Shown in pieces: positions 44,728 through 53,700 of a stretch of 64,000 nucleotides of DNA. The stretch spans positions 1-64,000 of the forward strand of contig NZ_BOOP01000007.1 of NCBI RefSeq assembly GCF_016863295.1, written 5' to 3'. The stretch is from Planotetraspora phitsanulokensis (GTDB lineage: Bacteria > Actinomycetota > Actinomycetes > Streptosporangiales > Streptosporangiaceae). The notes below the pieces were generated by a model, which saw only the letters and a list, made by a program, of their open reading frames with translations, was not told the DNA's origin and did not search any database. A program made the translations under genes and the position numbers. The first letter of the stretch is position 1, and every line of letters begins with the position of its first letter.

Positions 44728-45834
44728 ATGGCAGGTCGACACGGCCGGAAGCTGGCCCTGATCACCGGAGCGGTCGCCCTCGGCGCCGCCGGGTGGGCGC
44801 TGCGCGGCATTCCCGCCGCCCTCGGTTCGCGGCCTTCCGGAGACCGGGCCCACCGGGTGCGGCGCTCGCCCCAGTTCCGAAACGGCGCGTTCCGGAACGG
44901 CAACCCGAGCCCGATCCTGCCTCCCGGCACGGTCAGCCGGGTCGCACGCGAGATGATCTTCGGGAAGCAGCGGCGCGCTCCCCGGCTGCCGGTGCCGCTC
45001 GTGACGCCGTCCCGCGCGCCGGAGGGCGATCTGGACGTCATCTGGTACGGCCACTCCTCGGCGATGGTGGAGATCGAGGGCAGGCGCGTCCTGTTCGACC
45101 CGGTGTGGAGCGACCGCTGCTCGCCCTCCCCGCTGGCCGGGCCCCGGCGGCTGCATCCCGTCCCGGTGCCGCTGCACGACCTGCCCGAGGTCGACGCCAT
45201 CGTGATCTCCCACGACCACTACGACCATCTCGACCTGGAGACCGTCAGGGCGCTGACCCGGGTGGGATCCGCGCCGTTCCTCGTGCCCCTGGGGGTCGGC
45301 GCCCATCTCCAGCGGTGGAAGGTGCCCGCGTCGCGGATCATCGAGCTCGACTGGAACGAGGAGGCCGTCGTCTCCGGGCTGCGCTTCGTCGCGACCCCCG
45401 CCCAGCACTTCTCCGGCCGCGTGTTCACCCGCGACCAGACCCTCTGGGCCTCCTGGGTGGTCGCCGGCGAGCGCAGGCGGGTGTTCTACACGGGCGACAC
45501 CGGCTACTTCGCCGGGTACGCGGCCATCGGCGAGGAGCACGGCCCCTTCGACCTGTCGCTCGTCCAGATCGGCGCGTACAGCCCCGGCTGGCCGGACATC
45601 CACATGACGCCGGAGGAGGCGATCCTCACGCACCTCGACGTGCGCGCGGGTGTGCTCCTGCCGGTGCACTGGGGGACCTTCAACCTCTCCTACCATGCCT
45701 GGAGCGAACCGATCGAGCGGCTGTGGCGGGAGGCGAAGGCGCGCGACGTCCGGCTCGTCGTGCCCCGGCCCGGCGAGCGGGTGAACGTGGACGCCCCGCC
45801 GCCCGTCGACGCCTGGTGGCAGACGATCGCGTAG
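44728..45834 (+). CDS. NAPE-PLD-like metallo-beta-lactamase-fold hydrolase
   Basis: A 368-residue MBL-fold protein. The N-terminus has a hydrophobic anchor (KLALITGAVALGAAGWAL) and a basic head, so it is probably membrane-tethered. The fold begins with DVIWYGHSSAMVEIEG. The metal site is SHDHYDHLD, then VATPAQHFSGR, FYTGDTGYF and a later LLPVHWGTF. This pattern is the NAPE-hydrolysing phospholipase D/UlaG-like group, suggesting action on phospholipid or related phosphoesters. ATG 44728 has AAGGAG 8 bases upstream. It is convergent with an endonuclease-like gene. Confidence 0.87.
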   Translation: MAGRHGRKLALITGAVALGAAGWALRGIPAALGSRPSGDRAHRVRRSPQFRNGAFRNGNPSPILPPGTVSRVAREMIFGKQRRAPRLPVPLVTPSRAPEGDLDVIWYGHSSAMVEIEGRRVLFDPVWSDRCSPSPLAGPRRLHPVPVPLHDLPEVDAIVISHDHYDHLDLETVRALTRVGSAPFLVPLGVGAHLQRWKVPASRIIELDWNEEAVVSGLRFVATPAQHFSGRVFTRDQTLWASWVVAGERRRVFYTGDTGYFAGYAAIGEEHGPFDLSLVQIGAYSPGWPDIHMTPEEAILTHLDVRAGVLLPVHWGTFNLSYHAWSEPIERLWREAKARDVRLVVPRPGERVNVDAPPPVDAWWQTIA

Positions 45835-45870
45835 CCGTCCGGGCAGAGCGCCCAGTCAGATCGGCGCGCC

Positions 45871-46818
45871 TCAGATCGACAGCGTCGCGACTATGGGCGC
45901 GTGGTCGGAGTCTGCCGCGTCCCGGCGTGCCGCCGGCTCGTCCCCGACCGACGGCAACCCGTGGTCGACCACCGACCTGACCGACTCCACGCGTTCCAGG
46001 ACGGCCCGGCTGACCAGGATGTGGTCGATCAGCTCGCCGCGGCCGTGGTAGACGCGGGAGTGCCGCTCGGCCTCGGGGATGAGCGGCGCGAGGTTCCACA
46101 GGCGCGTCGCGTCGCCCTTGTCCGGCCGCCGCTCCCCCACAGTGCCGATCTCCGAGCCGGGCGGGCCGAGCAGGATCTGCGTGGTCGCCGCCTCGGGCTC
46201 GTCGTTGAGGTCGCCGAGCACGATGACGCCCCGCTTGTCCCCCTGACGGTCGAGAAGCCCGTCGGCGAGGGTCCGCACGGTGACGGCCTCGGCGCTGCGC
46301 CGGTACAGCGCGTACGCGCCGAACCTGGCCCGCTCCCCCTCGTCCCGCGGCTGGAAGCGCTTGCCGGGGAACGACAGCAGCTTCGACTTGAGGTGGCAGA
46401 CCACCAGGTCGAGCGTGGTTCCGGGCCTCGGTTCCACTCGTACGGCCAGCACGCCCCTGCTGGTCTGGAAGGTGGTCGCCCCGTTGTCGTCCGCCTGGAC
46501 GGGTGACAGCGGATGGGAGAAGCCGGCGATGTCGTGCAGCACCTGGAGAGGGAGCCTGCTGACGAAGCCGACGCGGATGCCGCGCGCGTCGGGATGCCGC
46601 GAGAGCGCGACGTGCCACTCGCCGCCGAGGAGGGAGACCAGGTCTCCGAGGGCCGCCGGGTCGCCGACCTCCTCCACGCCGAGGACGTCGGGAGAGATCC
46701 TGGTGATCGTTCCACTCAGCGCCTTGAGCTTGGCCTCGTAGGCCGCCGGGTCGCGGGGGCCGAACTCGCCGCCCGGACGGTAGAGGTTCTCGAGGTTCCA
46801 CGTGCCGACTACAGCCAT
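45871..46818 (-). CDS. Endonuclease/exonuclease/phosphatase (EEP)-family protein
   Basis: A 315-residue protein of the EEP superfamily. The opening VGTWNLENLYRPGG gives the first metal-binding Asn, Glu appears in LGVEEVGDPAAL, His-Lys in VVCHLKSK, Asp-Asn in VLGDLNDEP, and the terminal Ser-Asp-His in ADSDHAPIVA. All EEP catalytic residues are therefore visible. The substrate may be nucleic acid or a phosphoester. ATG 46818 is preferred over an upstream TTG because the family start is at the VGTWNLE strand. It has its promoter in the 239-base gap shared with the ROK gene. Confidence 0.85.
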   Translation of the reverse strand: MAVVGTWNLENLYRPGGEFGPRDPAAYEAKLKALSGTITRISPDVLGVEEVGDPAALGDLVSLLGGEWHVALSRHPDARGIRVGFVSRLPLQVLHDIAGFSHPLSPVQADDNGATTFQTSRGVLAVRVEPRPGTTLDLVVCHLKSKLLSFPGKRFQPRDEGERARFGAYALYRRSAEAVTVRTLADGLLDRQGDKRGVIVLGDLNDEPEAATTQILLGPPGSEIGTVGERRPDKGDATRLWNLAPLIPEAERHSRVYHGRGELIDHILVSRAVLERVESVRSVVDHGLPSVGDEPAARRDAADSDHAPIVATLSI

Positions 46819-47057
46819 GGCCGCCACCCGGGGTAGGGGTCGAATCAAGGGATTCCGGAGACGGATTCACTATGTACCGCTCCAGGGTCTCTGGCGAGGA
46901 CATCGCATCGCGAAACCCAACACAGTTTCTGTAAAGCCACTCCAACTGGACATGTCAGACTGATGCGGCGGGCCGCGGCGGTGAAGCGCGGGGTGTGCTG
47001 GGCGTGCGATCTCTCGTAGTGTCAGCTCTCACAAGCGCGACAGAAGGAACACCCCCA

Positions 47058-48086
47058 ATGGCAGATGCAGGGTCCTGGGTCGTCGTCGGCCTGGACAACG
47101 GTGGTACCAGCAACAACGCGACGATCCTGGACGCCTCGGGGCGGTTCCTGGTGGACCGGCTGGTCGAGACGCCCAGCCTCGTCCGCGAGGGCCCGGAGAT
47201 CGCCGTCGAGCAGCTCGTCCTCGCCCTGCAGAACGTGCTCGACGTCACCGGCACGGCCGCCGAGCGGGTCCGCGCCGTGGGCCTGGACACTCCGGGGCCG
47301 GCGAGCGCCAACGGGGTGATCTCATCGAAGGGCGCGACGAACTTCGTCGACCCCGGCTGGTACGGCTACGACTTCCGGGGCGCGCTCGAGGCCCGGCTGG
47401 GCCTGCCGGTCGTCTACAACAACGACGGGAACGCCGCCGCGCTCTACACCCACCACGTCCGGTTCGGCGACGACGCGTGGGACAACTCCTCGGTCTCCGC
47501 CATCGTCGGCACCGGGCTCGGCGGCGGCGTCATCGAGTCCGGCCAGGTGGTGAAGGGCGCCGCCGGCATGGCGGGCGAGCTCGGTCACGTCCACATCCCG
47601 ATGCACGGGCTGCTGGAGGAGGGCCAGCCGCTGCCCGCCTGCAACTGCGGGTTCTCCGGCGACGCCGAGAGCGTCGCCTCCCTGACCGGCATCGAGAGGA
47701 ACCTCCTGCCCTACTGGTTGTCGCGGTATCCCGACCACGAGCTCGCCCGGGTCGAGCCGATCGGCAAGGCGGCCAAGCTGCTGCGCGGCTACGCGGAGAA
47801 CGGCGACGAGCTCGCGCTCAAGGTCTTCGAGCAGCAGGCGAAGGCGATCGGGCGGCTGTTCACCATCGCGGCCAACTTCACCGACCCTGACGCGTACTTC
47901 GTCGGAGGCGGCGTGGTCGAGGCCGCGCCGCACTTCCGCGAGTGGTTCCTGGAGACGGTGCGCGAGCACACGCTTCTGCGCGAGGAGCAGCAGCGGGTCG
48001 CGACCGTGGCGCTCGTGGAGGACCTGGACATGGCGGGTGCTCGCGGCGCCGCGCTGGCCGCCCTCAGCGAGATCGTCGGCCGCTGA
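47058..48086 (+). CDS. ROK-family sugar kinase, altered zinc motif
   Basis: A 342-residue cytosolic kinase resembling bacterial glucokinases. The ATP loop is GLDNGGTSNN near residue 11, the catalytic base lies in YNNDGNAAAL, GTGLGGGVI is the phosphate loop and GELGHVHIPM the first zinc-ligand segment. The usual CxCGxxGCxE motif reads CNCGFSGDAE, so the third cysteine is aspartate. Sugar specificity cannot be judged. ATG 47058 has AAGGAA 9 bases upstream. An extra N-terminal extension is possible, but the family start is at this ATG. Confidence 0.88.
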   Translation: MADAGSWVVVGLDNGGTSNNATILDASGRFLVDRLVETPSLVREGPEIAVEQLVLALQNVLDVTGTAAERVRAVGLDTPGPASANGVISSKGATNFVDPGWYGYDFRGALEARLGLPVVYNNDGNAAALYTHHVRFGDDAWDNSSVSAIVGTGLGGGVIESGQVVKGAAGMAGELGHVHIPMHGLLEEGQPLPACNCGFSGDAESVASLTGIERNLLPYWLSRYPDHELARVEPIGKAAKLLRGYAENGDELALKVFEQQAKAIGRLFTIAANFTDPDAYFVGGGVVEAAPHFREWFLETVREHTLLREEQQRVATVALVEDLDMAGARGAALAALSEIVGR

Positions 48087-48210
48087 TCTCCCGCCTGTCA
48101 CCTGTCGGCAGCCTCCGAACCTGGACGGATCACCACGGGTAACGCCCGATTGTGAGAGAAACGTCCAGGTCTGGTTACAGAAGTCCGCAAGTCCGGCACG
48201 ATGCGGAGGC

Positions 48211-48558
48211 GTGAACGACAAGGACCTCCTCAACGGCCGCAGATTCGCCATGATCAGCTCCACGTCCAGCTCCGTCGACCCCGACGCGCCGACCGAGTTC
48301 GCCTACGAGGAGGCCGGCGGGGTCATCTGGGGCAGCTACGCCGGGGACACGGTGGAGCACGGCCGGTTCGTCGGCACCAGGGACGCCGACCGGATCGAGC
48401 TGTCGTACGTCCACCTGCTGACGACCGGCGAGCGGGCGAGCGGCCAGAGCAGCAGCCGCATCGAGACCCTGCCCGACGGCCGGCTGCGGCTGGTCGAGGA
48501 GTTCCAGTTCGCCGGTGACGACGAGACGCACGTCAGCGTCTGCGCCGAGCTTCGGTGA
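48211..48558 (+). CDS. Conserved hypothetical protein
   Basis: About 115 residues of a small beta-rich family seen widely in actinomycetes and occasionally labelled N-acetylglutamate synthase without support. The conserved features here are the LLNGRRFAMISSTSSSVD opening, VIWGSYAGDTVEHGRFVG, a strand ending in RIELSYVHLL and the ending LPDGRLRLVEEFQF. The pattern suggests a lipocalin-like barrel, inferred only. GTG 48211 lies just after GGAGG with short spacing, so a later start is possible. A 9-base inverted repeat (48119-48127 with 48162-48170) lies upstream. It ends 8 bases from the convergent Lrp gene. Confidence 0.6.
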   Translation: MNDKDLLNGRRFAMISSTSSSVDPDAPTEFAYEEAGGVIWGSYAGDTVEHGRFVGTRDADRIELSYVHLLTTGERASGQSSSRIETLPDGRLRLVEEFQFAGDDETHVSVCAELR

Positions 48559-48565
48559 CGGGGCG

Positions 48566-49201
48566 CTACTCCTTGCCGAGCCCCGCCCGGCCCTCCGCCG
48601 CGCCTACGAAGCCCAGCTTGCCGAGCGGGACGGGCTCCTGCGCGGGCGCCGGGGCCGAACGGCGCGGGGGACGGCCCGGGCCGCGGTCGCTCGGCAGGAC
48701 GTAGGGCCGCCTGATCACCTCGTCGAGGATGAAGACCGTCTCGGTCGCCTTGACGGCCGGGATGTTGGCCAGGCGTTCGGTGACCATGGTGTGGACGGCG
48801 GCGACGTCCGCGACCCGGATCTGGATCATGGCGTCGTGCTGCCCCGTGGTGATGGCGCAGTACTCCACCTCGGGCATCTGGGCGAGCTCGGCGCGGAACT
48901 GACGCCACATCTGCTGCCGGACGGTCACGAAGATCAGCGCGGTGATGCCCAGCCCGGCGCGCGTGTGGTCGATCTCGGCCGTGAACCTTCTGATCGCGCC
49001 GTCTGCGCGGAGCGCCTCGAAGCGCGTGTACGCGTTCGCCCGGGAGATGCCGACCCGCTCGGCGAGCGCTGCCACGGAGATCCGCCCGTTCTCCCGGAGC
49101 ACCTCGAGGATCTTCAGATGCGTGGCGTCGAGCTCCAGGCCGATGCCGATCCGTCCAGGCGGGCCGCCCTCAGTGCTCGGGTTGCTTGACGTTTCGGTCA
49201 T
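48566..49201 (-). CDS. Lrp/AsnC-family transcription regulator
   Basis: A 211-residue regulator. The AsnC-type helix-turn-helix is at about 24-70, with LDATHLKILEVLRENGRIS and GISRANAYTRFEALRADGAIRRF. The RAM ligand-binding domain spans about 75-150, with the TTGQHDAMIQIRVADV segment where amino acids bind. A proline-rich C-terminal tail of about 40 residues is unusual for the family. It diverges from the peptide ABC importer across 120 bases, so local control of the importer by an amino acid effector is likely. The intergenic region holds three phased GGAC repeats. Confidence 0.9.
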   Translation of the reverse strand: MTETSSNPSTEGGPPGRIGIGLELDATHLKILEVLRENGRISVAALAERVGISRANAYTRFEALRADGAIRRFTAEIDHTRAGLGITALIFVTVRQQMWRQFRAELAQMPEVEYCAITTGQHDAMIQIRVADVAAVHTMVTERLANIPAVKATETVFILDEVIRRPYVLPSDRGPGRPPRRSAPAPAQEPVPLGKLGFVGAAEGRAGLGKE

Positions 49202-49246
49202 CGTCTAATCCTCCGCGGGCGTTTCGTCTCGGCTTTGCCGTACTAG

Positions 49247-49274
49247 CTGGACTTTCTGCCGGACAATCCTGGAC
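49247..49274. promoter_or_regulatory. Three phased (C/T)(C/T)GGAC repeats between the Lrp gene and the importer
   Basis: CTGGAC at 49247, CCGGAC at 49259 and CTGGAC at 49269 are spaced 12 and 10 bases, near one helical turn each. They lie in the 120-base divergent promoter region. This is compatible with a regulator that wraps DNA as Lrp proteins do, although Lrp sites are degenerate and this is inference. Confidence 0.4.
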
Positions 49275-49321
49275 GATCGGCGACCAAACGTCTACACGGT
49301 CCATTTTCGGAGGATACAGAA

Positions 49322-50914
49322 ATGGCGACCCGTTCGCGGCAGGCGCAGGCAGCCCTGCTGCCGGTGCTGCTCACCGGCTTCCTCTCCCTCGCCGCCTGCT
49401 CCGGCGGCGGTTCGTCGACGACGTCCCCGGGCACCGCGGGCAAGACGCTCGTGATCGACACCTCGTTCGACCTGAAGACGGCCGACCCCGGCCGCACCTA
49501 CGAGCCCACCGGCCTGATCGTCGACAAGGCGATCTACGACACGTTGCTCACCTTCGACGGGTCCGACGTGACCAAGCCGGTCCCGGCCCTGGCCGAGTCG
49601 TACGAGCTGTCGCCCGACGGCACCACTCTCACGCTCAAGCTCCGCAAGGGCGCGACCTTCGCCGACGGGTCCCCCGTCACGGCCGACGACGTGGTGTTCT
49701 CGCTGACCCGGGTGCGGGACATGAAGGGCACCCCGTCCTTCCTCCTCGACGGGGTGGACGTCGCCAAGACCGACGAGTCCACGATCACCCTGACGTCCAA
49801 GACGCCCAACCCCGCCCTGCCGTTCCTGCTCCCCAACCCGGCCCTCGGCATCCTCAACTCCAAGGTCGCCAAGGCCAACGGCGCGACCACCGACGCCAAC
49901 GACAAGGCCGAGCAGTACCTGAACTCGAACTCCGCCGGCTCGGGGCCGTACACGATCGAGTCGTTCAACGTCAGCAACCAGGTCGTGCTCAAGGCGAACG
50001 CGAAGTACTGGGGGGCGCGCAAGCCGGTCTACGACAAGGTGGTCATCCGCAACGTCGAGGCCGCCACGCAGAAGCTCAACGTGCAGCGCGGCGACAGCCA
50101 GGTGGCGCTGAACCTGTCCGGTGACCAGGTGTCCGGCATCTCCGGCGGCCTCCAGGTCACCAAGACGCCGTCGGCCAACGTCATCTTCCTGCTGGCCAAC
50201 CAGGACCCGTCGGTCAGCAAGGTGACCTCCAGCCCCGGCTTCGCCGAGGCGGTCCGCAAGGGAGTCGACTACGCGGGCCTGCTCGAGCTCGCGGGAGAGG
50301 GGTCGGTGCAGGCTCCGGGCGTGATCCCGTCGATGCTGCTCGGCGCGCTCCCGCCCGACCAGGTCGCCAAGCGTGACGTCGAGGGGGCCAAGGCCGCGCT
50401 CCAGTCGAGCGGCCAGAGCAACCCGACGGTGAAGCTCGAGTACCCGAGCGAGCTGACCGTCAACGGCCTGTCCTTCCAGCCGCTGGCCGAGCGGATCCAG
50501 GCCAACCTCAAGGAGGTCGGCATCAACGTGGAGCTGGCTCCCGCGCCGGTCACCACCGCCCTGGACAACTACCGCAACGGCAAGGAGGAGCTCGGCCTCT
50601 GGTACTGGGGTCCCGACTATCCGGACCCCAGCGACTACCTGGCCTTCCTCCCCGGCAAGCTCGTCGGCCTGCGGGCCGGCTGGAAGGCGGGGGCGGACAA
50701 GGACCTCGAGGCGGCCGGTGACAAGGCGGCGACCACGCTCGGCGACGACGCGCGCAAGCAGGCGTACGCCGACATCCAGACGAAGCTCAACGCGTCCGGC
50801 CCCTTCGTCCCTCTCGTCCAGCCCAGCCAGAACATCGTGACGGCGGGGACCGTCACGGGCATGGCCTACAACCCGGTGTGGACCGTCGATGTCGCCGGCC
50901 TCGGCGTCAAGTAG
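49322..50914 (+). CDS. Dipeptide/oligopeptide ABC transporter substrate-binding lipoprotein
   Basis: A 530-residue solute-binding lipoprotein of the family 5 (DppA/OppA) type, anchored outside the membrane. The signal peptide ends in the lipobox LAAC at Cys26. The fold markers are LVIDTSFDLKTADPGRTYEP, the LRKGATFADGSPVTADDVVFSLTR segment and GSGPYTIESF, with GLWYWGPDYPDPSDY at the peptide-binding site. It captures peptides or another small ligand for the following permeases. ATG 49322 has GGAGG 8 bases upstream. First gene of the five-gene importer operon, divergent from the Lrp gene. Confidence 0.92.
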   Translation: MATRSRQAQAALLPVLLTGFLSLAACSGGGSSTTSPGTAGKTLVIDTSFDLKTADPGRTYEPTGLIVDKAIYDTLLTFDGSDVTKPVPALAESYELSPDGTTLTLKLRKGATFADGSPVTADDVVFSLTRVRDMKGTPSFLLDGVDVAKTDESTITLTSKTPNPALPFLLPNPALGILNSKVAKANGATTDANDKAEQYLNSNSAGSGPYTIESFNVSNQVVLKANAKYWGARKPVYDKVVIRNVEAATQKLNVQRGDSQVALNLSGDQVSGISGGLQVTKTPSANVIFLLANQDPSVSKVTSSPGFAEAVRKGVDYAGLLELAGEGSVQAPGVIPSMLLGALPPDQVAKRDVEGAKAALQSSGQSNPTVKLEYPSELTVNGLSFQPLAERIQANLKEVGINVELAPAPVTTALDNYRNGKEELGLWYWGPDYPDPSDYLAFLPGKLVGLRAGWKAGADKDLEAAGDKAATTLGDDARKQAYADIQTKLNASGPFVPLVQPSQNIVTAGTVTGMAYNPVWTVDVAGLGVK

Positions 50915-52019
50915 CGAACCAGGGTCCGGTACGGCGGCGCAGGGGCCCACGGCCCCCGCGCCGCGTGGCCGTACCGGGCGGGGGCCGCGCGGCTCCCGCA
51001 GGCCCCTGGCCCGCTTCCTGGCCCGCAGGGTGGCCGTCGCGCTGCTTCTGGCGGTGGCCATCTCGCTGGTCACGTTCGTGCTGACCAACCTGGTCCCCGG
51101 CGACCCCGTGGCGGCCAACCTCGGCCAGCGGGCCCTCGGCGATCCCGCCATCGTGGCCCAGTGGCGGGCCGACCACGGCCTCGACCGGCCCCTGCCGGAG
51201 CAGTACCTGCTGCATCTGGAGGGGCTGCTGCACGGCGACCTCGGGATGAGCCAGCAGAGTCACCGCCCGGTCCGCGACGACCTCGCCGAGTTCGTCCCGG
51301 CGACCCTGGAGCTGGCCGGAACCGCGATCATCATCTCCCTTGTCCTGGGGGTGGCCTTCGGAGTGATCGCCGCCCTGCGCCGCGATCGACCGTCCGACCA
51401 CGTGCTCAGGCTCGTCAGCCTCATCGGCATCTCCGTGCCGACGTTCTGGCTGGCGCTCGTGGCGTTCTACGTGTTCTTCTTCCGGCTGCAGATCACACCG
51501 GGCAGCGGCAGGATCGACCCGGGCCTGAGCCCGCCGCCGCAGGTCACCGGGCTCTACACGGTCGACTCCGCGCTGGCGGGCCAATGGGACGTGTTCGCCT
51601 CGGCCGTCGGGCACCTGCTCGCCCCCGCGCTCGTGCTGGCCCTGTACACGATCGGCCTGCTCACCCGCTTCACCCGCTCCGCGGTGCTGGAGGTGCTCGG
51701 GCAGGACTACGTCCGCGCCGCGCGGGCGAAGGGGCTGCCGGGCCGGGTCGTCCTGTTCCGGTACGTCCTGCGGCCCGCCCTGGTGCCGATCATCACCGTC
51801 GCCGGTCTCGCGTTCGGCAGCCTGCTGTCCGGCACGGTGCTGGTCGAGGCGGTCTTCGCCTGGCCGGGCGTCGGACAGTACGCCTACAAGAGCGCGACGA
51901 CCCTCGACCTGCCGGCCGTCATGGGGGTCGGGCTCGTGGTCGGCCTGGTCTACCTCGTCATCAACCTCGTCGTCGACGTGCTCTACGGCGTCATCGACCC
52001 GAGAGTGAGGGTCTCGTGA
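50889..52019 (+). CDS. Peptide ABC importer permease (DppB-like)
   Basis: A 376-residue permease. A Pro/Arg-rich cytosolic head of about 40 residues precedes the membrane domain. The family marks are LARRVAVALLLAVAISLVTFVLTNLVPGDP and the EAA-like loop ending in YVRAARAKGLPGR. Its start codon overlaps the end of the binding-protein gene by 26 bases (in another frame), so translation is probably coupled. The head is longer than in DppB of model bacteria. The first in-frame start could be internal. It pairs with the DppC-like permease. Confidence 0.9.
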   Translation: MSPASASSSEPGSGTAAQGPTAPAPRGRTGRGPRGSRRPLARFLARRVAVALLLAVAISLVTFVLTNLVPGDPVAANLGQRALGDPAIVAQWRADHGLDRPLPEQYLLHLEGLLHGDLGMSQQSHRPVRDDLAEFVPATLELAGTAIIISLVLGVAFGVIAALRRDRPSDHVLRLVSLIGISVPTFWLALVAFYVFFFRLQITPGSGRIDPGLSPPPQVTGLYTVDSALAGQWDVFASAVGHLLAPALVLALYTIGLLTRFTRSAVLEVLGQDYVRAARAKGLPGRVVLFRYVLRPALVPIITVAGLAFGSLLSGTVLVEAVFAWPGVGQYAYKSATTLDLPAVMGVGLVVGLVYLVINLVVDVLYGVIDPRVRVS

Positions 52020-52912
52020 AACGACCCGGGATCCTCGGCCGGCCTTCGCCGGCGGAGATCCGGCCGCGGCGGGTCCGGCTGCCGGAGGCGTGGCGGCGGC
52101 CCCTGGCCGTGGCCGGGGGCGTCATCGCCCTCGCCTGGATCGTGATCGCCGTCGCCGCGCCCCTGCTTGCGCCGCACGATCCACTGGCGCAGGACCTGCC
52201 GCGCCTGGCGCCGCCCGGCGCCGGGCACTGGTTCGGCACCGACCAACTCGGGCGCGACATCCTGAGCCGGGTCATGTACGGCGCACGGGTCTCGATCCCC
52301 CTCACGTTGCTGCTCGTGGCGCTGTCGGTCCTGATCGGCGGCCTGCTGGGCGCCGCCGCCGGATATTTCGGCCGATGGGTGGGCGAGACGATCATGCGGG
52401 TGGCCGACCTGGTGTTCGCCTTCCCCACGGTGATCCTCGCCATGGTCGTGGCGGCCGCGCTCGGGGCGAGCCTGGCCAACGCGGTCCTCGCCGTACTGGT
52501 CGTCGCGTGGCCGTCCTACGCCCGGGTGACGCGCGGCCTGGTGCTGGGGGTCCGGGAGCGGGAGTTCGTCCTGAGCGGGCGCCTGCTCGGCTTCTCCGCC
52601 TGGCGCTCACTCCGGGTGGACGTCCTGCCCAACGTGACGGGACCGATCATGGTCCTCGCCACCCTCGACATCGGGACGGCGTTGCTCCTGCTCTCCGGGC
52701 TGTCGTTCCTTGGGCTGGGCGCGAAGCCGCCTTCACCCGAGTGGGGCGCGATGGTCGCCTCGGGGGTGGAGGTCTTCGACAGCTGGTGGGTCGCCACCTT
52801 CCCCGGCCTGGCCATCCTGACCGTGGTCCTCGCGTTCAACTTCCTCGGTGACTCGCTGCGCGACGCCCTCGACCCCCGTACCGCCCGGGCCATCAAGGAG
52901 CGTGCGCTGTGA
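52016..52912 (+). CDS. Peptide ABC importer permease (DppC-like)
   Basis: A 298-residue permease. The N-terminal part includes the LAPHDPLAQDLPRLAPPG and HWFGTDQLGRDILSRVMYG motifs. This FGTDxxGRD sequence is diagnostic of DppC/OppC. The conserved membrane-proximal loop is REREFVLSGRLLGFSAWRSL. The protein ends with LSGLSFLGLGAKPPSPEWGAM. GTG 52016 overlaps the DppB-like stop by four bases (GTGA). It works as a heterodimer with the previous permease. Confidence 0.93.
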   Translation: MKRPGILGRPSPAEIRPRRVRLPEAWRRPLAVAGGVIALAWIVIAVAAPLLAPHDPLAQDLPRLAPPGAGHWFGTDQLGRDILSRVMYGARVSIPLTLLLVALSVLIGGLLGAAAGYFGRWVGETIMRVADLVFAFPTVILAMVVAAALGASLANAVLAVLVVAWPSYARVTRGLVLGVREREFVLSGRLLGFSAWRSLRVDVLPNVTGPIMVLATLDIGTALLLLSGLSFLGLGAKPPSPEWGAMVASGVEVFDSWWVATFPGLAILTVVLAFNFLGDSLRDALDPRTARAIKERAL

Positions 52913-53700
52913 CGCTGACCATCTCGGACCTGAAGGTCTCCATCGGCGACGCGGAGATCCTGCGCGGCGTCGACCTCGCGGTCGACTCCGGCCACGTCCA
53001 CGGCCTGGCGGGCGAGAGCGGCTCGGGTAAGACGATCACCGGGCTCGCCGTGCTCGGCCTGCTGCCCCACGGGTCACGTGCGGCCGGCCGGATCGAGCTG
53101 GAGGGCCGGGACCTGCTCACCATGCCCCCCAAGCGGCTCAACGCGGTGCGCGGGGCCGAGATCGCGATGGTCTTCCAGGACCCCGCCACCAGCCTGCACC
53201 CCATGGTGACGGTCGGCGTCCAGCTGACCGAGCACATGCGGCACCACCTCGGCATCGGCAGGAAGGAGGCCCGCGAGCGGGCCGTCGGCCTGCTCGCCAA
53301 GGTGCGCATCCCCTCTCCGGAGGCGGCCGTCGACCGCTACCCCCACCAGTTCTCGGGCGGCATGCGCCAGCGGATCGCCATCGCCGTCGCCCTGGCCTGC
53401 GAGCCCAAGGTGCTCATCGCGGACGAGCCGACGACGGCGCTCGACGTGACCGTCCAGGCGGGCATCCTGCGGCTGCTGCGCGGGCTCTGCGACGACCTCG
53501 GCCTGGCGGTGCTCCTCGTGACCCACGACCTCGGCGTGATGTCGGCGGTGGCCGACGAGGTGAGCGTGATGAAGGACGGGCTGGTCGTGGAGACCGGGCC
53601 GCGCGGGCAGGTGCTCACGGAGCCGAGCCACGCGTACACCCGCGCCCTGCTGGAGTCCCTGCCAGGGGACGGCTCCGAGCTTCCGCAAGAGGAGCGGTGA
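52909..53700 (+). CDS. Peptide ABC importer ATPase (DppD-like)
   Basis: A 263-residue ATPase. Walker A is [12 protein letters not shown], the signature is [17 protein letters not shown], Walker B is [14 protein letters not shown] and the H-loop is in VTHDLGVMS. The RYPHQFSGG context is typical of DppD/OppD. The protein lacks the C-terminal CxxRCP zinc-type extension seen in many OppD/F proteins, which the next gene has. GTG 52909 overlaps the DppC-like stop by four bases. Confidence 0.93.
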   Translation: MTLTISDLKVSIGDAEILRGVDLAVDSGHVHGLAGESGSGKTITGLAVLGLLPHGSRAAGRIELEGRDLLTMPPKRLNAVRGAEIAMVFQDPATSLHPMVTVGVQLTEHMRHHLGIGRKEARERAVGLLAKVRIPSPEAAVDRYPHQFSGGMRQRIAIAVALACEPKVLIADEPTTALDVTVQAGILRLLRGLCDDLGLAVLLVTHDLGVMSAVADEVSVMKDGLVVETGPRGQVLTEPSHAYTRALLESLPGDGSELPQEER

